The position numbers and the translations under genes were made by a program. A DNA stretch of 52,207 nucleotides from Betaproteobacteria bacterium (GTDB taxonomy: Bacteria > Pseudomonadota > Gammaproteobacteria > Burkholderiales > SG8-41): NCBI GenBank assembly GCA_003820645.1, contig RPOR01000011.1:1-52207 (forward strand), read 5' to 3'. The notes below the pieces were generated by a model. It worked only from the letters and a program-made list of their open reading frames with translations. It made no database searches and was not told the origin of the DNA. Shown here piece after piece: positions 43,531 to 52,191 of this stretch. Position 1 is the stretch's first letter. Every line of letters begins with the position of its first letter.

Positions 43531-45120
43531 TCAGGGTACGCGCGGCGTGACATGGTGCGCAAACGTAAACTCGTCGGTGCGCGGCGTGTAACTGAGGCCG
43601 GTGCGCATCGCCCAGCTGACGACCTGGTGGTGGAGCGGAATGACGGCCAGATCGTTCATTGCCAGCGTGTTGGCTTCGCGCGCCAGCGCTTCGCGTTGCG
43701 GGCGGTCAACGCTGGCCAGCGCCCGCTCGATCAGTGCATCGACCTTGGGGTTGCTGGAACGCCCCCAGTTCCATGCGCCGTACCCTTTCTCGGGATCGGG
43801 CGCGGCGACCAGCGAGCGCAGTGCCAGGTCTGCCGCGAACGAGCCCCAGCCCAGCAGCGCGAAGCTGGTGTCTTCCTTGCGCACGCGGCCGAGAAACGCC
43901 GACATCGGCGCGGCGTCGACGCGGGTGACGATGCCGACGCGCGTCAGTAGCTGCGCAACCGTCTGCAGCACCTGTTCGTCGTTGATATAGCGGTTGTTCG
44001 GGCCGGCGAGCGTGACGCGAAAACCGTTGGCATAACCGGCTTCTGCGAGCAGCCGCTTTGCGCCCTCGGGGTCGTACGGCTCGGCTTTCAGCGCCGGGTT
44101 GTGGCCGAATACGCCCGGCGACACGATGTTGGCCGCGGGCACCGCGAGGCCCTCCATCACGCGGTCGGCAATGGCGGCACGGTTGATGGCCTTCGACATC
44201 GCGCGGCGCACGCGCACATCCATGAATGGATTGTTCGCCAGCGCCTTGCCGCTGCCGTCGGTGACGCCCGGCGGCTGCCGGCGGTACTGGTCGAGGTGCA
44301 GCAGGATGGTGCGCCAGGAGGTCGTTTGCATGACGCGCAATTTATTGTTTTTATTGAGATTTTTTATATCTGCCGAGGGCACATGCTCAATCACGTCGAG
44401 TTCGCCGGCGAGCAGCGCCGCGGTGCGCGACGGATCCGCCGGCATGATGCGCAGCGTGACCCTGTCCCACGCGGTGCGCTGGCCCCACCACTGGTCATGG
44501 CGCGCAAGTTCCAGCCGGTCGCCGCGCTGGTAGCGCACGAATTTGTACGGCCCGGTGCCGACCATCGCGCGGCCGGCATCGAAGTCTTCCGGACCGGCAT
44601 GCTGCGCGTGTTTTTTCGATACGATCAGGATCGAGTTCAGTTCCTCGGGCAGTGCACCGTACGGATATTTGGTTTTGACGCGCAGCGTGTGCGCATCGAC
44701 GACGGTGGTGGAAGCGACGGCACGCACGTACGACGCGAAGCCGCCGGGGCTGCCCTTGATCGCCAGCGGCCGCCGAATGGAATGCGCGGCATCCTCGGCA
44801 GTGAAGGCGGAGCCATCATGAAATTTCACGCCGCGGCGCAGGTTGAATTCCCAGGTCGTGGCGTCGATGGCCCGCCAGCGCTCGGCGAGCCCGGGAATCA
44901 GTTTCGTCTGCGGATCGATGTCCGTCAGCGATTCGAACACATGGCGCGCGACCGTCAGATTGGGTTGTGCGGCAAGGAAGTGCGGGTCAAGCGAAGTGAC
45001 TTCGCCGGAGAGGCCGATGCGCAGGGCGGCGGCGGCAGCGCCTGCGATGGTGACGAGAAATACGAATGCCGTGCGGAGCAGTGCGTTCCAGCAGCGTAAC
45101 AATGGTCGTGAGCTCGGCAT
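43531..45120 (-). CDS. Dpp/Opp-type ABC transporter substrate-binding protein
   Basis: Periplasmic receptor of solute-binding family 5 (peptides, opines, glutathione, nickel). The 529-aa protein has a signal-like N-terminus (hydrophobic AFVFLVTIAGAAAAALR), the family start SGEVTSLDPHFLAAQPN near 45, GVKFHDGSAFTAEDAAHSIRR near 105, and the late YNP-like WGRSSNPKVDALIERAL region near 460. The ORF track begins earlier; the ATG at 45120 has GGAGG upstream. A short A/T-rich patch (44339-44372) encodes DIKNLNKNNK and stands out from the local composition. First gene of the deacylase-permease operon. Confidence 0.92.
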   Translation of the reverse strand: MPSSRPLLRCWNALLRTAFVFLVTIAGAAAAALRIGLSGEVTSLDPHFLAAQPNLTVARHVFESLTDIDPQTKLIPGLAERWRAIDATTWEFNLRRGVKFHDGSAFTAEDAAHSIRRPLAIKGSPGGFASYVRAVASTTVVDAHTLRVKTKYPYGALPEELNSILIVSKKHAQHAGPEDFDAGRAMVGTGPYKFVRYQRGDRLELARHDQWWGQRTAWDRVTLRIMPADPSRTAALLAGELDVIEHVPSADIKNLNKNNKLRVMQTTSWRTILLHLDQYRRQPPGVTDGSGKALANNPFMDVRVRRAMSKAINRAAIADRVMEGLAVPAANIVSPGVFGHNPALKAEPYDPEGAKRLLAEAGYANGFRVTLAGPNNRYINDEQVLQTVAQLLTRVGIVTRVDAAPMSAFLGRVRKEDTSFALLGWGSFAADLALRSLVAAPDPEKGYGAWNWGRSSNPKVDALIERALASVDRPQREALAREANTLAMNDLAVIPLHHQVVSWAMRTGLSYTPRTDEFTFAHHVTPRVP

Positions 45121-45186
45121 ATGCAGATGGTCCTCCACGCGGGATGGCCAAGGATACCGCATCGACCCAACCCGGAACGGGGCGCG

Positions 45187-45215
45187 TTGACAGTGCCGGC
45201 ACGCCTGCCTATGCT
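45187..45215 (+). promoter_or_regulatory. Sigma-70 promoter of the ArgE-like gene
   Basis: A perfect TTGACA, a 17-bp spacer and TATGCT lie in the 119-bp divergent region, giving a leader of about 18 nt before the ATG at 45240. Confidence 0.6.
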
Positions 45216-45239
45216 GACCCTTTAACGACGGACGTTGTG

Positions 45240-46421
45240 ATGAAGCCGAATGTCGCGCCCGCCGCGGAGACGCTGGAACTGATCCGCACGCTGATTGCCT
45301 TTCCCACAGTCAGCCGGGATTCCAATCTGCAGTTGATCGATTATGTGCGCGAGCTGCTGCGACCCCTCGATGCGGAAGTCCGGCTGACTTTCGACCGCGA
45401 CAAACACAAAGCCAATCTGTTTGCAACGCTGGGCCCGCGTGGCGTGCCGGGCGTGGTGCTCTCCGGTCACACCGACGTGGTCCCCGTGGACGGCCAGGAC
45501 TGGGCAACCGATCCGTTTGTGGTCACCGAGCGCGACGGCAAACTCTACGGGCGCGGTACTTCCGACATGAAAAGTTTCATCGGTTGCGCGCTGGCCGTGG
45601 TGCCGGAATTCGTGGGGCGCGGACTGCAGACGCCGGTGCACCTGGCGTTCAGTTACGACGAGGAGGTTGGCTGCCTGGGCGTGCGCGGACTGCTGGCGGA
45701 CATGGTGCAGGCAGGCATCCGCCCGAAATCCTGCATCGTCGGCGAGCCGACGGAGATGTGCCCGGTGATCGCGCACAAGGGCAAGCGGAGTTACCGCTGC
45801 ACCGTGCGCGGGCTCGCATCACATTCGGCTTACGCGCCGTACGGCGTCAATGCGGTGGAGGCGGCGGCCGAAGCGGTGGCTTTCCTGAAGCAGCTCGCGC
45901 GGCGGCACCGCGACCGCGGGCCGTATGACCGCGGCTTCGATGTCGCCTACACCACGGTACACACCGGCGTGATCCGCGGCGGCACGGCCCTCAATATCGT
46001 GCCCCACGAGTGCGTGTTCGATTTCGAGTTCCGCTGCCTGCCGGGGGATGACCCGGACGCGCTGCTACGCGAATTCGAAGCGCATCTACGTACGGTGATC
46101 GAGCCGGAAATGCACGCAGTGGATCCGCGCAGCGGCTTGAGTATCGTCAAGATGTCGGAAATCCCGGCACTCGATACCGGTGCCGAAGCGGAAATCACCG
46201 CGCTGGCGCAGGAGTTATCGGGCAACGGCGACATTGCCAAGGTGTCGTTCGGCACCGAAGCCTCGCAGTTCCAGGTGGCGGGTGTGCCGACGGTGGTGTG
46301 CGGACCGGGTTCGATCCGCGAGGCACACAAGCCCGACGAGTTCGTCACGCTGGCGCAGGTCGCGCGGTGCGAGACTTTCCTGCGCGGGCTGCTGGGCCAG
46401 TTGTGCCGGCCTGCCGGCTGA
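45240..46421 (+). CDS. ArgE/DapE-family amidohydrolase (acetylornithine deacetylase-like)
   Basis: M20 metallopeptidase family deacylase that hydrolyses N-acyl amino acids. The 393-aa protein has the first zinc site LSGHTDVVPVDGQDW near residue 74-90, the SYDEEVGCLGVRG catalytic Glu and metal-ligand region near 140, the GEPTEM site near 165, the dimerisation domain (HKGKRSYRCTVRG...HSAYAP), and the last ligand in CGPGSIREAHKPDEFV near 360. This resembles ArgE. It is divergent from the N-acyl-compound importer, so it may serve that pathway rather than arginine synthesis. The ATG is used; the track extends upstream into the divergent gene. Confidence 0.9.
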   Translation: MKPNVAPAAETLELIRTLIAFPTVSRDSNLQLIDYVRELLRPLDAEVRLTFDRDKHKANLFATLGPRGVPGVVLSGHTDVVPVDGQDWATDPFVVTERDGKLYGRGTSDMKSFIGCALAVVPEFVGRGLQTPVHLAFSYDEEVGCLGVRGLLADMVQAGIRPKSCIVGEPTEMCPVIAHKGKRSYRCTVRGLASHSAYAPYGVNAVEAAAEAVAFLKQLARRHRDRGPYDRGFDVAYTTVHTGVIRGGTALNIVPHECVFDFEFRCLPGDDPDALLREFEAHLRTVIEPEMHAVDPRSGLSIVKMSEIPALDTGAEAEITALAQELSGNGDIAKVSFGTEASQFQVAGVPTVVCGPGSIREAHKPDEFVTLAQVARCETFLRGLLGQLCRPAG

Positions 46422-46527
46422 GGCACGTTAATAGTCGCAAGCGGCCGTGCACGATGCGCGAATTTCGTGCGACACTGCGCGGCAGCATTCGGGCTTCAAC
46501 CCACAACCGCAACAGGAGGAGAGATTG

Positions 46528-47487
46528 ATGAACAGGTTACCCGCAGTCCTGGTATTGCTGGCTGGCATGACGGCGCTCGGCGCCGGTGCGGCAACGGTGA
46601 AAGTAACGCCGCTGGGCGGACAAGAAGGCGAGTTTTGCCGGCAGGACCGCGCACTGATTTTCGAGGATCCAAACGGCACGCGCATACTCTACGACGCCGG
46701 TCGGACGGTCGCTGGGCCAAACGATCCCCGGTTGGGCAAGATCGACATCATCCTGGTCAGCCACATGCATGGCGACCACGTGGGCAACTCGCATAACAAG
46801 GCGCCCAATTCGGGCACCTGCGACAAGCCTGACATGTCGGTATCGGCGCTGCCGAATTCGAGCTCGGTGAACATCGCGCTGGCGAAGAAGGCCAAGATCG
46901 TCACCGGCAGCGAAATGCCCCCGTTTTTCGCCGGCAAACTGAAGGCGAATGGCGGCGATCCGAAGAATTCGATCCTCACCCGCTTTGGCGGCAGCGTGAC
47001 GATCGGTGGCGTGATGATTGCGACGGTGCCCGCGATACACAGCAACGGCCTCGATCCCGATTATATCGGCGGCGACCTGGGCAAGCACATGAAGGACGCG
47101 GGAATCGCCGGCTATGTCGGCGAGGCGACCGGTTATGTGCTGAAGTTCAGCAACGGCCTCGTCGTCTATCTTTCCGGCGATACCGGTATCACGGCTGCGC
47201 AGGACAAGGTCGTTCGGGGCTACTACAAGGCGGCGCTCGCCGTGATGAACATCGGCGACGGGTTTTCCACGGGCCCGAAGGAAGCGGCCTATGTGATCAA
47301 CGACATGGTCAAGCCCGTTTCGGTGATCGCATCGCACGCGAACGAAGTCGCAACCAAGGGCGGCAAGGTGCTGCCCGGAACCAAGACCGAGACGTTCATG
47401 AAAGCGGTCAAGGTGCCGGTGCATGTTCCGTTGAGCGGCAAGACCATGGAGTTCGACGACGGCGGCCGCTGCACGGCAGGTTGCTGA
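46528..47487 (+). CDS. Secreted metallo-beta-lactamase-fold hydrolase
   Basis: Metal-dependent hydrolase with an N-terminal signal peptide (VLLAGMTALGAGAAT), so probably periplasmic. The mature protein has the HMHGDH metal motif near residue 87, a later His in PAIHSNG near 170, and the SGDTG Asp ligand near 237; the overall build is of the UlaG-like class rather than true beta-lactamases. CAGGAGGAGAG is a strong ribosome site before the ATG. The C-terminus ends in a Cys pair (RCTAGC). It follows the ArgE-like gene by 106 bp and is closed by a terminator. Substrate unknown. Confidence 0.87.
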   Translation: MNRLPAVLVLLAGMTALGAGAATVKVTPLGGQEGEFCRQDRALIFEDPNGTRILYDAGRTVAGPNDPRLGKIDIILVSHMHGDHVGNSHNKAPNSGTCDKPDMSVSALPNSSSVNIALAKKAKIVTGSEMPPFFAGKLKANGGDPKNSILTRFGGSVTIGGVMIATVPAIHSNGLDPDYIGGDLGKHMKDAGIAGYVGEATGYVLKFSNGLVVYLSGDTGITAAQDKVVRGYYKAALAVMNIGDGFSTGPKEAAYVINDMVKPVSVIASHANEVATKGGKVLPGTKTETFMKAVKVPVHVPLSGKTMEFDDGGRCTAGC

Positions 47488-47507
47488 AGCAAGTGTGCGC
47501 CGCCGGC

Positions 47508-47537
47508 AAAAACCCCGCGCCACGGCGCGGGGTTTTT
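47508..47537. terminator. Bidirectional rho-independent terminator
   Basis: AAAAACCCCGCGC and GCGCGGGGTTTTT form a perfect 13-bp inverted repeat with a CACG loop. With A and T tracts on the two sides it can end both the plus-strand metallo-hydrolase and the minus-strand cysteine-cluster gene. Confidence 0.9.
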
Positions 47538-47595
47538 GCGCTCCACGCCGTCGGTTGACGGCACGGGCATATCAATAACTTGTTGTTATTGACAT

Positions 47596-47985
47596 TTATG
47601 TCGTAGCGACGAACGTCGGATCGTCCTGGTGCTCGCGCTCGAACTGCAGGAACTCGTAGTAACCGCAACGCTTGCCTTCCGGGTAATCGCGGCACACGCC
47701 GGGCCGTGATTCGTACACCGTGCACTGGCGCTTTTTGGTGTCGAACAGTTTGCAGATGCGGCCGAAGTGCTCGTCTTCCTGCTGGCGCAGCGAACGCACT
47801 TTTTCGCTTTTGTCGAAACGCGTGTAACGGGTTTCGGCCTGCGCGTAGCTGATGCCGAAGTGTTTTGCCAGGCGCTGGATATCGCGCTTGCCGACTTCGA
47901 TCAGCGGATAGCTGCAGCAGTAGCCGGGACATTTGCTGCAGTCGTACTGGTTGCCAGATTTCCTGGCGGTCTTGCCTGAAGCCAT
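47596..47985 (-). CDS. YkgJ-family cysteine-cluster protein
   Basis: Small protein (129 aa) of the UPF0153/YkgJ family, thought to bind zinc or an iron-sulfur cluster; no precise function is known. It has the characteristic cysteines: DCSKCPGYCCSYP near residue 20-30, ICKLFD near 80 and CTVYESRPGVCRDYP with a further RCGYYE near 90-115. I start at MASGKTARK because a -10-like TAGAAT (48032-48037) overlaps the track start. It lies just after the glutamate transporter operon but probably has its own promoter. Confidence 0.85.
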   Translation of the reverse strand: MASGKTARKSGNQYDCSKCPGYCCSYPLIEVGKRDIQRLAKHFGISYAQAETRYTRFDKSEKVRSLRQQEDEHFGRICKLFDTKKRQCTVYESRPGVCRDYPEGKRCGYYEFLQFEREHQDDPTFVATT

Positions 47986-48072
47986 GATTGCATGTGCGCC
48001 AGCGGAGCGGCGCTTCCTGTGAAAAGCGCGCATTCTACCCGTGCCCCTGCGCGCGGGCCACAGCGGCGGGCG

Positions 48073-48807
48073 TCAGTGATGCAGGATTTTCGACAGGAAC
48101 TGCTGGGCGCGTTCGGAGCGCGGAGTGCCGAAGAAGTCGGTCTTGGTGGCGTCTTCGACGATTTCACCCTGGTCCATGAAGATTACGCGGTGCGCGACCT
48201 TGCGCGCGAAACCCATCTCGTGGGTTACGCACATCATGGTCATTCCTTCCTGGGCGAGTTCGACCATGACGTCGAGCACCTCGTTGATCATCTCCGGGTC
48301 GAGCGCGGAAGTCGGTTCGTCGAACAGCATTGCAATCGGATCCATCGCCAGCGCGCGGGCAATCGCGACGCGCTGCTGCTGTCCGCCCGAGAGCTGGCCG
48401 GGAAATTTCCGCGCATGGTCGATCAGGCCTACGCGCTGGAGCAGGGCGCGCGATTTCTCGGTGGATTCCTCGGGGCTGCGACCAAGCACCTTGACCTGGG
48501 CCAGATTCAGGTTGGCGGTGACGCTCATGTGCGGGAACAGCTCGAAGTTCTGAAACACCATGCCGATTTTCGCCCGCAGTTGCGGCAGATTGGTCGTCTT
48601 CGCGCCCACCGACTGGCCGTTGACGATCAGTTCACCCTGCTGGAAGGGTTCCAGTCCGTTGACGCATTTGATCAGTGTCGATTTACCCGAGCCCGACGGT
48701 CCGCAAACGACGATGACCTCGCCTTTCTCGACCTTGGTGGTGCAATCCTTCAGCACCTGGAAGCTGCCGTACCATTTGCTGACGTTCTTGAATTCGATCA
48801 TGGCCAT
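48073..48807 (-). CDS. gltL: Glutamate/aspartate ABC transporter ATP-binding protein
   Basis: ATPase of a polar amino-acid importer, 244 aa. All motifs are present: Walker [13 protein letters not shown] near 37, Q loop [11 protein letters not shown] near 83, signature [12 protein letters not shown] near 138, Walker [15 protein letters not shown] near 158 and the switch His in VTHEM near 192. The closeness to GltL is judged from the order of four genes and overall pattern. Last gene of the operon; 22 nt after the GltK-type permease. Confidence 0.92.
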   Translation of the reverse strand: MAMIEFKNVSKWYGSFQVLKDCTTKVEKGEVIVVCGPSGSGKSTLIKCVNGLEPFQQGELIVNGQSVGAKTTNLPQLRAKIGMVFQNFELFPHMSVTANLNLAQVKVLGRSPEESTEKSRALLQRVGLIDHARKFPGQLSGGQQQRVAIARALAMDPIAMLFDEPTSALDPEMINEVLDVMVELAQEGMTMMCVTHEMGFARKVAHRVIFMDQGEIVEDATKTDFFGTPRSERAQQFLSKILHH

Positions 48808-48829
48808 GATGGGATTGCCTTCCTCGATG

Positions 48830-49519
48830 CTAGCGCGGCGGCGTGATGCGCGACTGCAGCCGTTTGACGAAAAATGACGCGAGGTAACACAGGATGAAAT
48901 AAATCAGCGCGGCGAACAGGTACATCTCGACCAGCCGCCCGTCGCGCTGTGCGACTTTGCTTGCTGCGCCCATGAAATCGGTCAGGCCGACGACATAAAC
49001 CAGCGAGGTGTCCTGGAACAGGATGATTCCCTGGGTCAGCAGGATGGGCACCATGTTGCGGAAGGCCTGCGGCAGCACGACCTGCAATGTAGCCTGCCAG
49101 TAGTTGAGGCCCAGCGCCTGGGCGGCTTGGACCTGGCCGGCAGGCACGCTCTGGATGCCGGCACGGATGATCTCGCAGTAATACGCAGCCTCGAACAGCG
49201 TGAACGCGATCAGCGCCGAATGGAAGGGGCCGATGCCCTGGGCATAACTGTCGCCGGTGATGTGCTTGACCGCGATCGGTACCAGAAAATAGAACCAGAA
49301 AATCACCAGGATCAGCGGCGTCGAGCGCAGCAGGTTGACATAAGTGCCGGCCGGCACGCGCAGGACCTTGTAGCTGGAGAGGCGCATCAGTGCGAGCAGC
49401 GTGCCGAGCACGATGCCGCCAACCATGGCGAGCAGCGTCAGGCCCAGCGAAAACATCATGCCCTGCCACAGGTAGGGCAATGCGCGCTCGATGACGTCGA
49501 AATCAAAGTCGGTGAACAC
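48830..49519 (-). CDS. gltK: Glutamate/aspartate ABC transporter permease GltK-type
   Basis: Inner-membrane permease, 229 aa, with about five helices. It has the polar amino-acid permease features [16 protein letters not shown] near 17, [16 protein letters not shown] near 58 and the EAA loop ([26 protein letters not shown]) near 130. The start is GTG, 3 nt after the GltJ stop. It forms the channel with the GltJ-type subunit. Confidence 0.92.
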   Translation of the reverse strand: MFTDFDFDVIERALPYLWQGMMFSLGLTLLAMVGGIVLGTLLALMRLSSYKVLRVPAGTYVNLLRSTPLILVIFWFYFLVPIAVKHITGDSYAQGIGPFHSALIAFTLFEAAYYCEIIRAGIQSVPAGQVQAAQALGLNYWQATLQVVLPQAFRNMVPILLTQGIILFQDTSLVYVVGLTDFMGAASKVAQRDGRLVEMYLFAALIYFILCYLASFFVKRLQSRITPPR

Positions 49520-49522
49520 GAC

Positions 49523-50248
49523 CTATTTCCCGGTGCCGATAAAGCCGGGCACCCGCAGGCGGCGCTCGACCAGTTGCATCAGGACCGTCACCGCCATCGT
49601 GATCAGCACGTAGACCACGGTGGCGAGCGTGAAAATTTCAAACGTGCGGAAGGTGTATTCGGAAATCGTCCGTGCCTGGGCGGTCAGCTCCAGCACGCCG
49701 ATGGTCAGCGCCACCGAGGAATTCTTGAATATGGTCAGGAATTCCGAGGTCAGCGGCGGAATCACGATGCGATAGCCCATCGGCAGCAGCAGGTGGCGGT
49801 AGACCTGGGGCATGGTCAGGCCGGTGGCAAGTGCGGCATGGGTCTGGCCGACGGGAATCGACTGGATGCCGGAGCGTACCTGTTCGGCGACGCGCGAGGC
49901 GGTGTAGAACCCCAGCGCAAAAACCGCGCTCCAGAATTCCGGCATCGGCATGCCCTGCTTCAGCCACATGCCCAGGGTTTTCGGCACGATTTCGGGTACC
50001 ACGAAGTACCAGATGAACATCTGCACCAGCAGCGGGACGTTGCGGAACAGTTCGACGTAGGCGGTGGCGGGGCCTTTCAGCCACCATAATTTCGTTGTGC
50101 GCAGTACGCCGAGCACGGAGCCGAGCGTGAAGGCGATGACCCACGCACAAATCGATACCAGCATCGTCCATTTGATGCCGGAGAGGACCCAGTCAAAATA
50201 AGTGCCGCCACCGGAGAATGCCGGCTGGCTGAGGAAGCCGAAGTCCAT
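49523..50248 (-). CDS. gltJ: Glutamate/aspartate ABC transporter permease GltJ-type
   Basis: Inner-membrane permease, 241 aa, partner of GltK. It has YFDWVLSGIKWTMLVSI near 18, the YVELFRNVPLLVQMFIWYF segment near 65 typical of this subgroup and the EAA loop (GQTHAALATGLTMPQVYRHLLLPMG) near 152. It is separated from the binding protein gene by 93 bp holding a strong hairpin and is tightly packed with gltK. Confidence 0.92.
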   Translation of the reverse strand: MDFGFLSQPAFSGGGTYFDWVLSGIKWTMLVSICAWVIAFTLGSVLGVLRTTKLWWLKGPATAYVELFRNVPLLVQMFIWYFVVPEIVPKTLGMWLKQGMPMPEFWSAVFALGFYTASRVAEQVRSGIQSIPVGQTHAALATGLTMPQVYRHLLLPMGYRIVIPPLTSEFLTIFKNSSVALTIGVLELTAQARTISEYTFRTFEIFTLATVVYVLITMAVTVLMQLVERRLRVPGFIGTGK

Positions 50249-50275
50249 GCTGCAGTGTAACGCGAAAGCCGGCGC

Positions 50276-50306
50276 AAAAAAAACCGGGGAGCCGCGGCTC
50301 CCCGGT
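50276..50306 (-). terminator. Intercistronic hairpin with T tract after the binding-protein gene
   Basis: ACCGGGGAGCC and GGCTCCCCGGT form an 11-bp stem; on the minus strand seven T residues follow. It sits between gltI and gltJ and probably acts as a partial terminator or mRNA stabiliser that makes more binding protein than permease. Confidence 0.75.
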
Positions 50307-50341
50307 GGTGTGGCGTGCTGTGGTGTTGATTCAGTATTGCA

Positions 50342-51262
50342 TCAGCATTTCATTTTGCCGCAGGCGCCGACGCCCGTGTCGTTGGGGTTCTTGATGGATT
50401 CTTTCAGGCTGTCCGACATCGGGAAATTCAGGTTGATGCCCTTGGGCGGAATCTTCGACTGGAACCACTTGGTGTAGATCTTGTTGATCTCGCCGCTCTT
50501 GTAGAGGCCGGCGACCGTGCTGTCGACCAGCTTCTTGAACGCGGGGTCGTCCTTGCGCAGCATGATCGCGTACGGGTCGTCGGACAGAAACTCGCCGATG
50601 ACCTCGTAATCGTTCGGGTTCTTGGCGCCGGCTTTCAGGCCGTAGAGCAGGATGTCGTCCATCGGGAAGGCGACAGCCCGCCCGGTTTCCACTGCGAGGA
50701 AGGATTCGGCGTGATCCTTGGACGGGATGAAGTTGATGCCGAGCTTCTTCTCGTCGTTATAGGCCTTCATCGCGCGCTCGTTGGTCGTGCCCTGGGTGAA
50801 GACGACGGTCTTGCCCTTGAGGTCGTCGTAGCCTTTGATGCCCGAAGATTTCTTGACGATGATCTTGGTGCCGGTCATGAAATAAGTGGGCGCGAAGGCG
50901 ACCTGCTTCTGGCGCTCCACCGAATTGGTGGTCGAACCGCATTCCATGTCGATATTGCCACCCATCAGAATGGGAATCCGGGTCTGCGAGGTTACCGGCA
51001 CGAATTCGACTTTCAGTTTCGGCATTTTCAGTTCGGCCTTGATCCGGTCGACGACTTTCATGCAGATGTCGACGCCGTAGCCGATCGGCTTCTGCTTGTC
51101 GTCGAGGTATGAAAATGGCACGGACGCGTCGCGATGGCCGACTTTGACGACACCGGTATCCTTGATTTTCTTCAGCGTGCCGGTCAGTTCGGCGGCGTGC
51201 ACGGGTGCGGTGAGCAGGCCCGCGGCCGCAATGGCGGCAAACAGATGGGTAATGCGCAGCAT
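50342..51262 (-). CDS. gltI: Glutamate/aspartate ABC transporter substrate-binding protein
   Basis: Periplasmic receptor of the polar amino-acid family, 306 aa, with signal peptide FAAIAAAGLLTAPVHAA. The mature part has TLKKIKDTGVVKVGHRDASVPFSY near 28-50, GYGVDICMKVVDRIK near 65, and FPMDDILLYGL near 200; Cys residues near the end (GACGKMKC) match the disulfide-bearing GltI type. AGGAG lies 6 nt before the ATG; the track start is 81 codons upstream and not supported. Ligand most likely glutamate or aspartate, based on similarity to GltI. Confidence 0.92.
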   Translation of the reverse strand: MLRITHLFAAIAAAGLLTAPVHAAELTGTLKKIKDTGVVKVGHRDASVPFSYLDDKQKPIGYGVDICMKVVDRIKAELKMPKLKVEFVPVTSQTRIPILMGGNIDMECGSTTNSVERQKQVAFAPTYFMTGTKIIVKKSSGIKGYDDLKGKTVVFTQGTTNERAMKAYNDEKKLGINFIPSKDHAESFLAVETGRAVAFPMDDILLYGLKAGAKNPNDYEVIGEFLSDDPYAIMLRKDDPAFKKLVDSTVAGLYKSGEINKIYTKWFQSKIPPKGINLNFPMSDSLKESIKNPNDTGVGACGKMKC

Positions 51263-51332
51263 GAGGGTCTCCTGTAGCAAAGGTATGTCGGGGCCGCCGT
51301 CGGGGGTGACGGCAATGGAGCGTTGCGGCTCC

Positions 51333-51361
51333 AATCTAAGTGAGGCAGTCGGTTTTGTCCA
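51333..51361 (-). promoter_or_regulatory. Candidate gltIJKL promoter
   Basis: On the minus strand TGGACA, a 17-bp spacer and TAGATT (5 of 6 and 4 of 6 to consensus) lie about 70-100 bp upstream of gltI, in the gap after the GntR-type regulator. Confidence 0.45.
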
Positions 51362-51431
51362 GTTTTCCGGGGACGCGCAACACTGCGCGCCGGCAGGCCG
51401 CGCCGCGCGCAATGCCTGATTCCCGGGCTGT

Positions 51432-52136
51432 CTAAAAGCCGAACAGGTTGCGTCGTGCGTGCTGCAGGTGGGCGAGCATCGCGGCGCGGGCCAGCTCGGC
51501 ATCACGCGCCTTCAGCGCGGCGACGATCGCGCGGTGTTCGGCCTGGTACTTGAGGCGCCGCTCCGGCGTGACCACGCGGTCTTTCAATTTGCCCCATTCG
51601 GTCTGGTGACGAACCGCGGTCGCCATGTCGAAGACGCGGGTGACGAAACGGTTGTGGGTGGCCGCTGCCAGTGCCTGATGCAGCGCGGCGTCCCAGACTT
51701 CGAAGTCGTCCAGCGTTGCGCCGCGCTCGGCGCGATCAAGGCAGGTTTCCATGCGTTCGAAATCGGCCGGTGTGGCATTGGTGACGATCAGTTCGGCCAT
51801 GGCCGGCTCCAGCCGCATGCGTGCCTCCATCAGTTCGGCCGGGCTGGTGTGGGTGATGCTGTCGGCGGGAAAACCGCCGGTATCTGCGAGAAACGTGCCA
51901 CGGCCGACATGACGGGTAATCGCGCCCTCGGCTTCGAGTTGAGCCAGCGTCTTGCGCACGGTGTTGCGTGGCAGCGCGAAGCGCGTCGCGAGTTCACGCT
52001 CGGTCGGCAGCTTGCCGCGGGGGCCGACCGCCCCTTGCACCACCGCGTCGAGCAGGAAGGCGCGGATTTCCTGTGCGCCGTCGCGCTTGCTGTTGCGGCG
52101 AGCGGGGGAGGTATCAGGGCGGCGGATGGTCGTCAT
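51432..52136 (-). CDS. GntR/FCD-family transcriptional regulator
   Basis: Probable ligand-responsive regulator, 234 aa. The N-terminal winged helix (PTERELATRFALPRNTVRKTLAQLEAEGAITRHVGRGTFLA) spans residues about 45-85, and the FCD ligand-binding domain follows, with Asp and His positions (FEVWDAALHQALAAATHNR, EHRAIVAAL) of the metal site. The track ATG at 52166 overlaps the predicted -10 region, so I use MTTIRRPD. It lies just upstream of gltIJKL in the same direction and is the likely regulator of that transporter, though this is only positional. Confidence 0.88.
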   Translation of the reverse strand: MTTIRRPDTSPARRNSKRDGAQEIRAFLLDAVVQGAVGPRGKLPTERELATRFALPRNTVRKTLAQLEAEGAITRHVGRGTFLADTGGFPADSITHTSPAELMEARMRLEPAMAELIVTNATPADFERMETCLDRAERGATLDDFEVWDAALHQALAAATHNRFVTRVFDMATAVRHQTEWGKLKDRVVTPERRLKYQAEHRAIVAALKARDAELARAAMLAHLQHARRNLFGF

Positions 52137-52157
52137 GGCGATCGTTGTCTGCCCGGG

Positions 52158-52191
52158 ATTGTGCATCGCCTTACCAATCAGGTCAATTGGT
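52158..52191 (-). promoter_or_regulatory. Promoter and inverted-repeat operator of the GntR-type gene
   Basis: On the minus strand TTGACC (52181-52186), a 17-bp spacer and CACAAT (52158-52163) form a promoter. ACCAAT and ATTGGT (52173-52178 and 52186-52191) make a 6-bp inverted repeat over the -35 element, a place fit for autoregulation. Confidence 0.45.
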
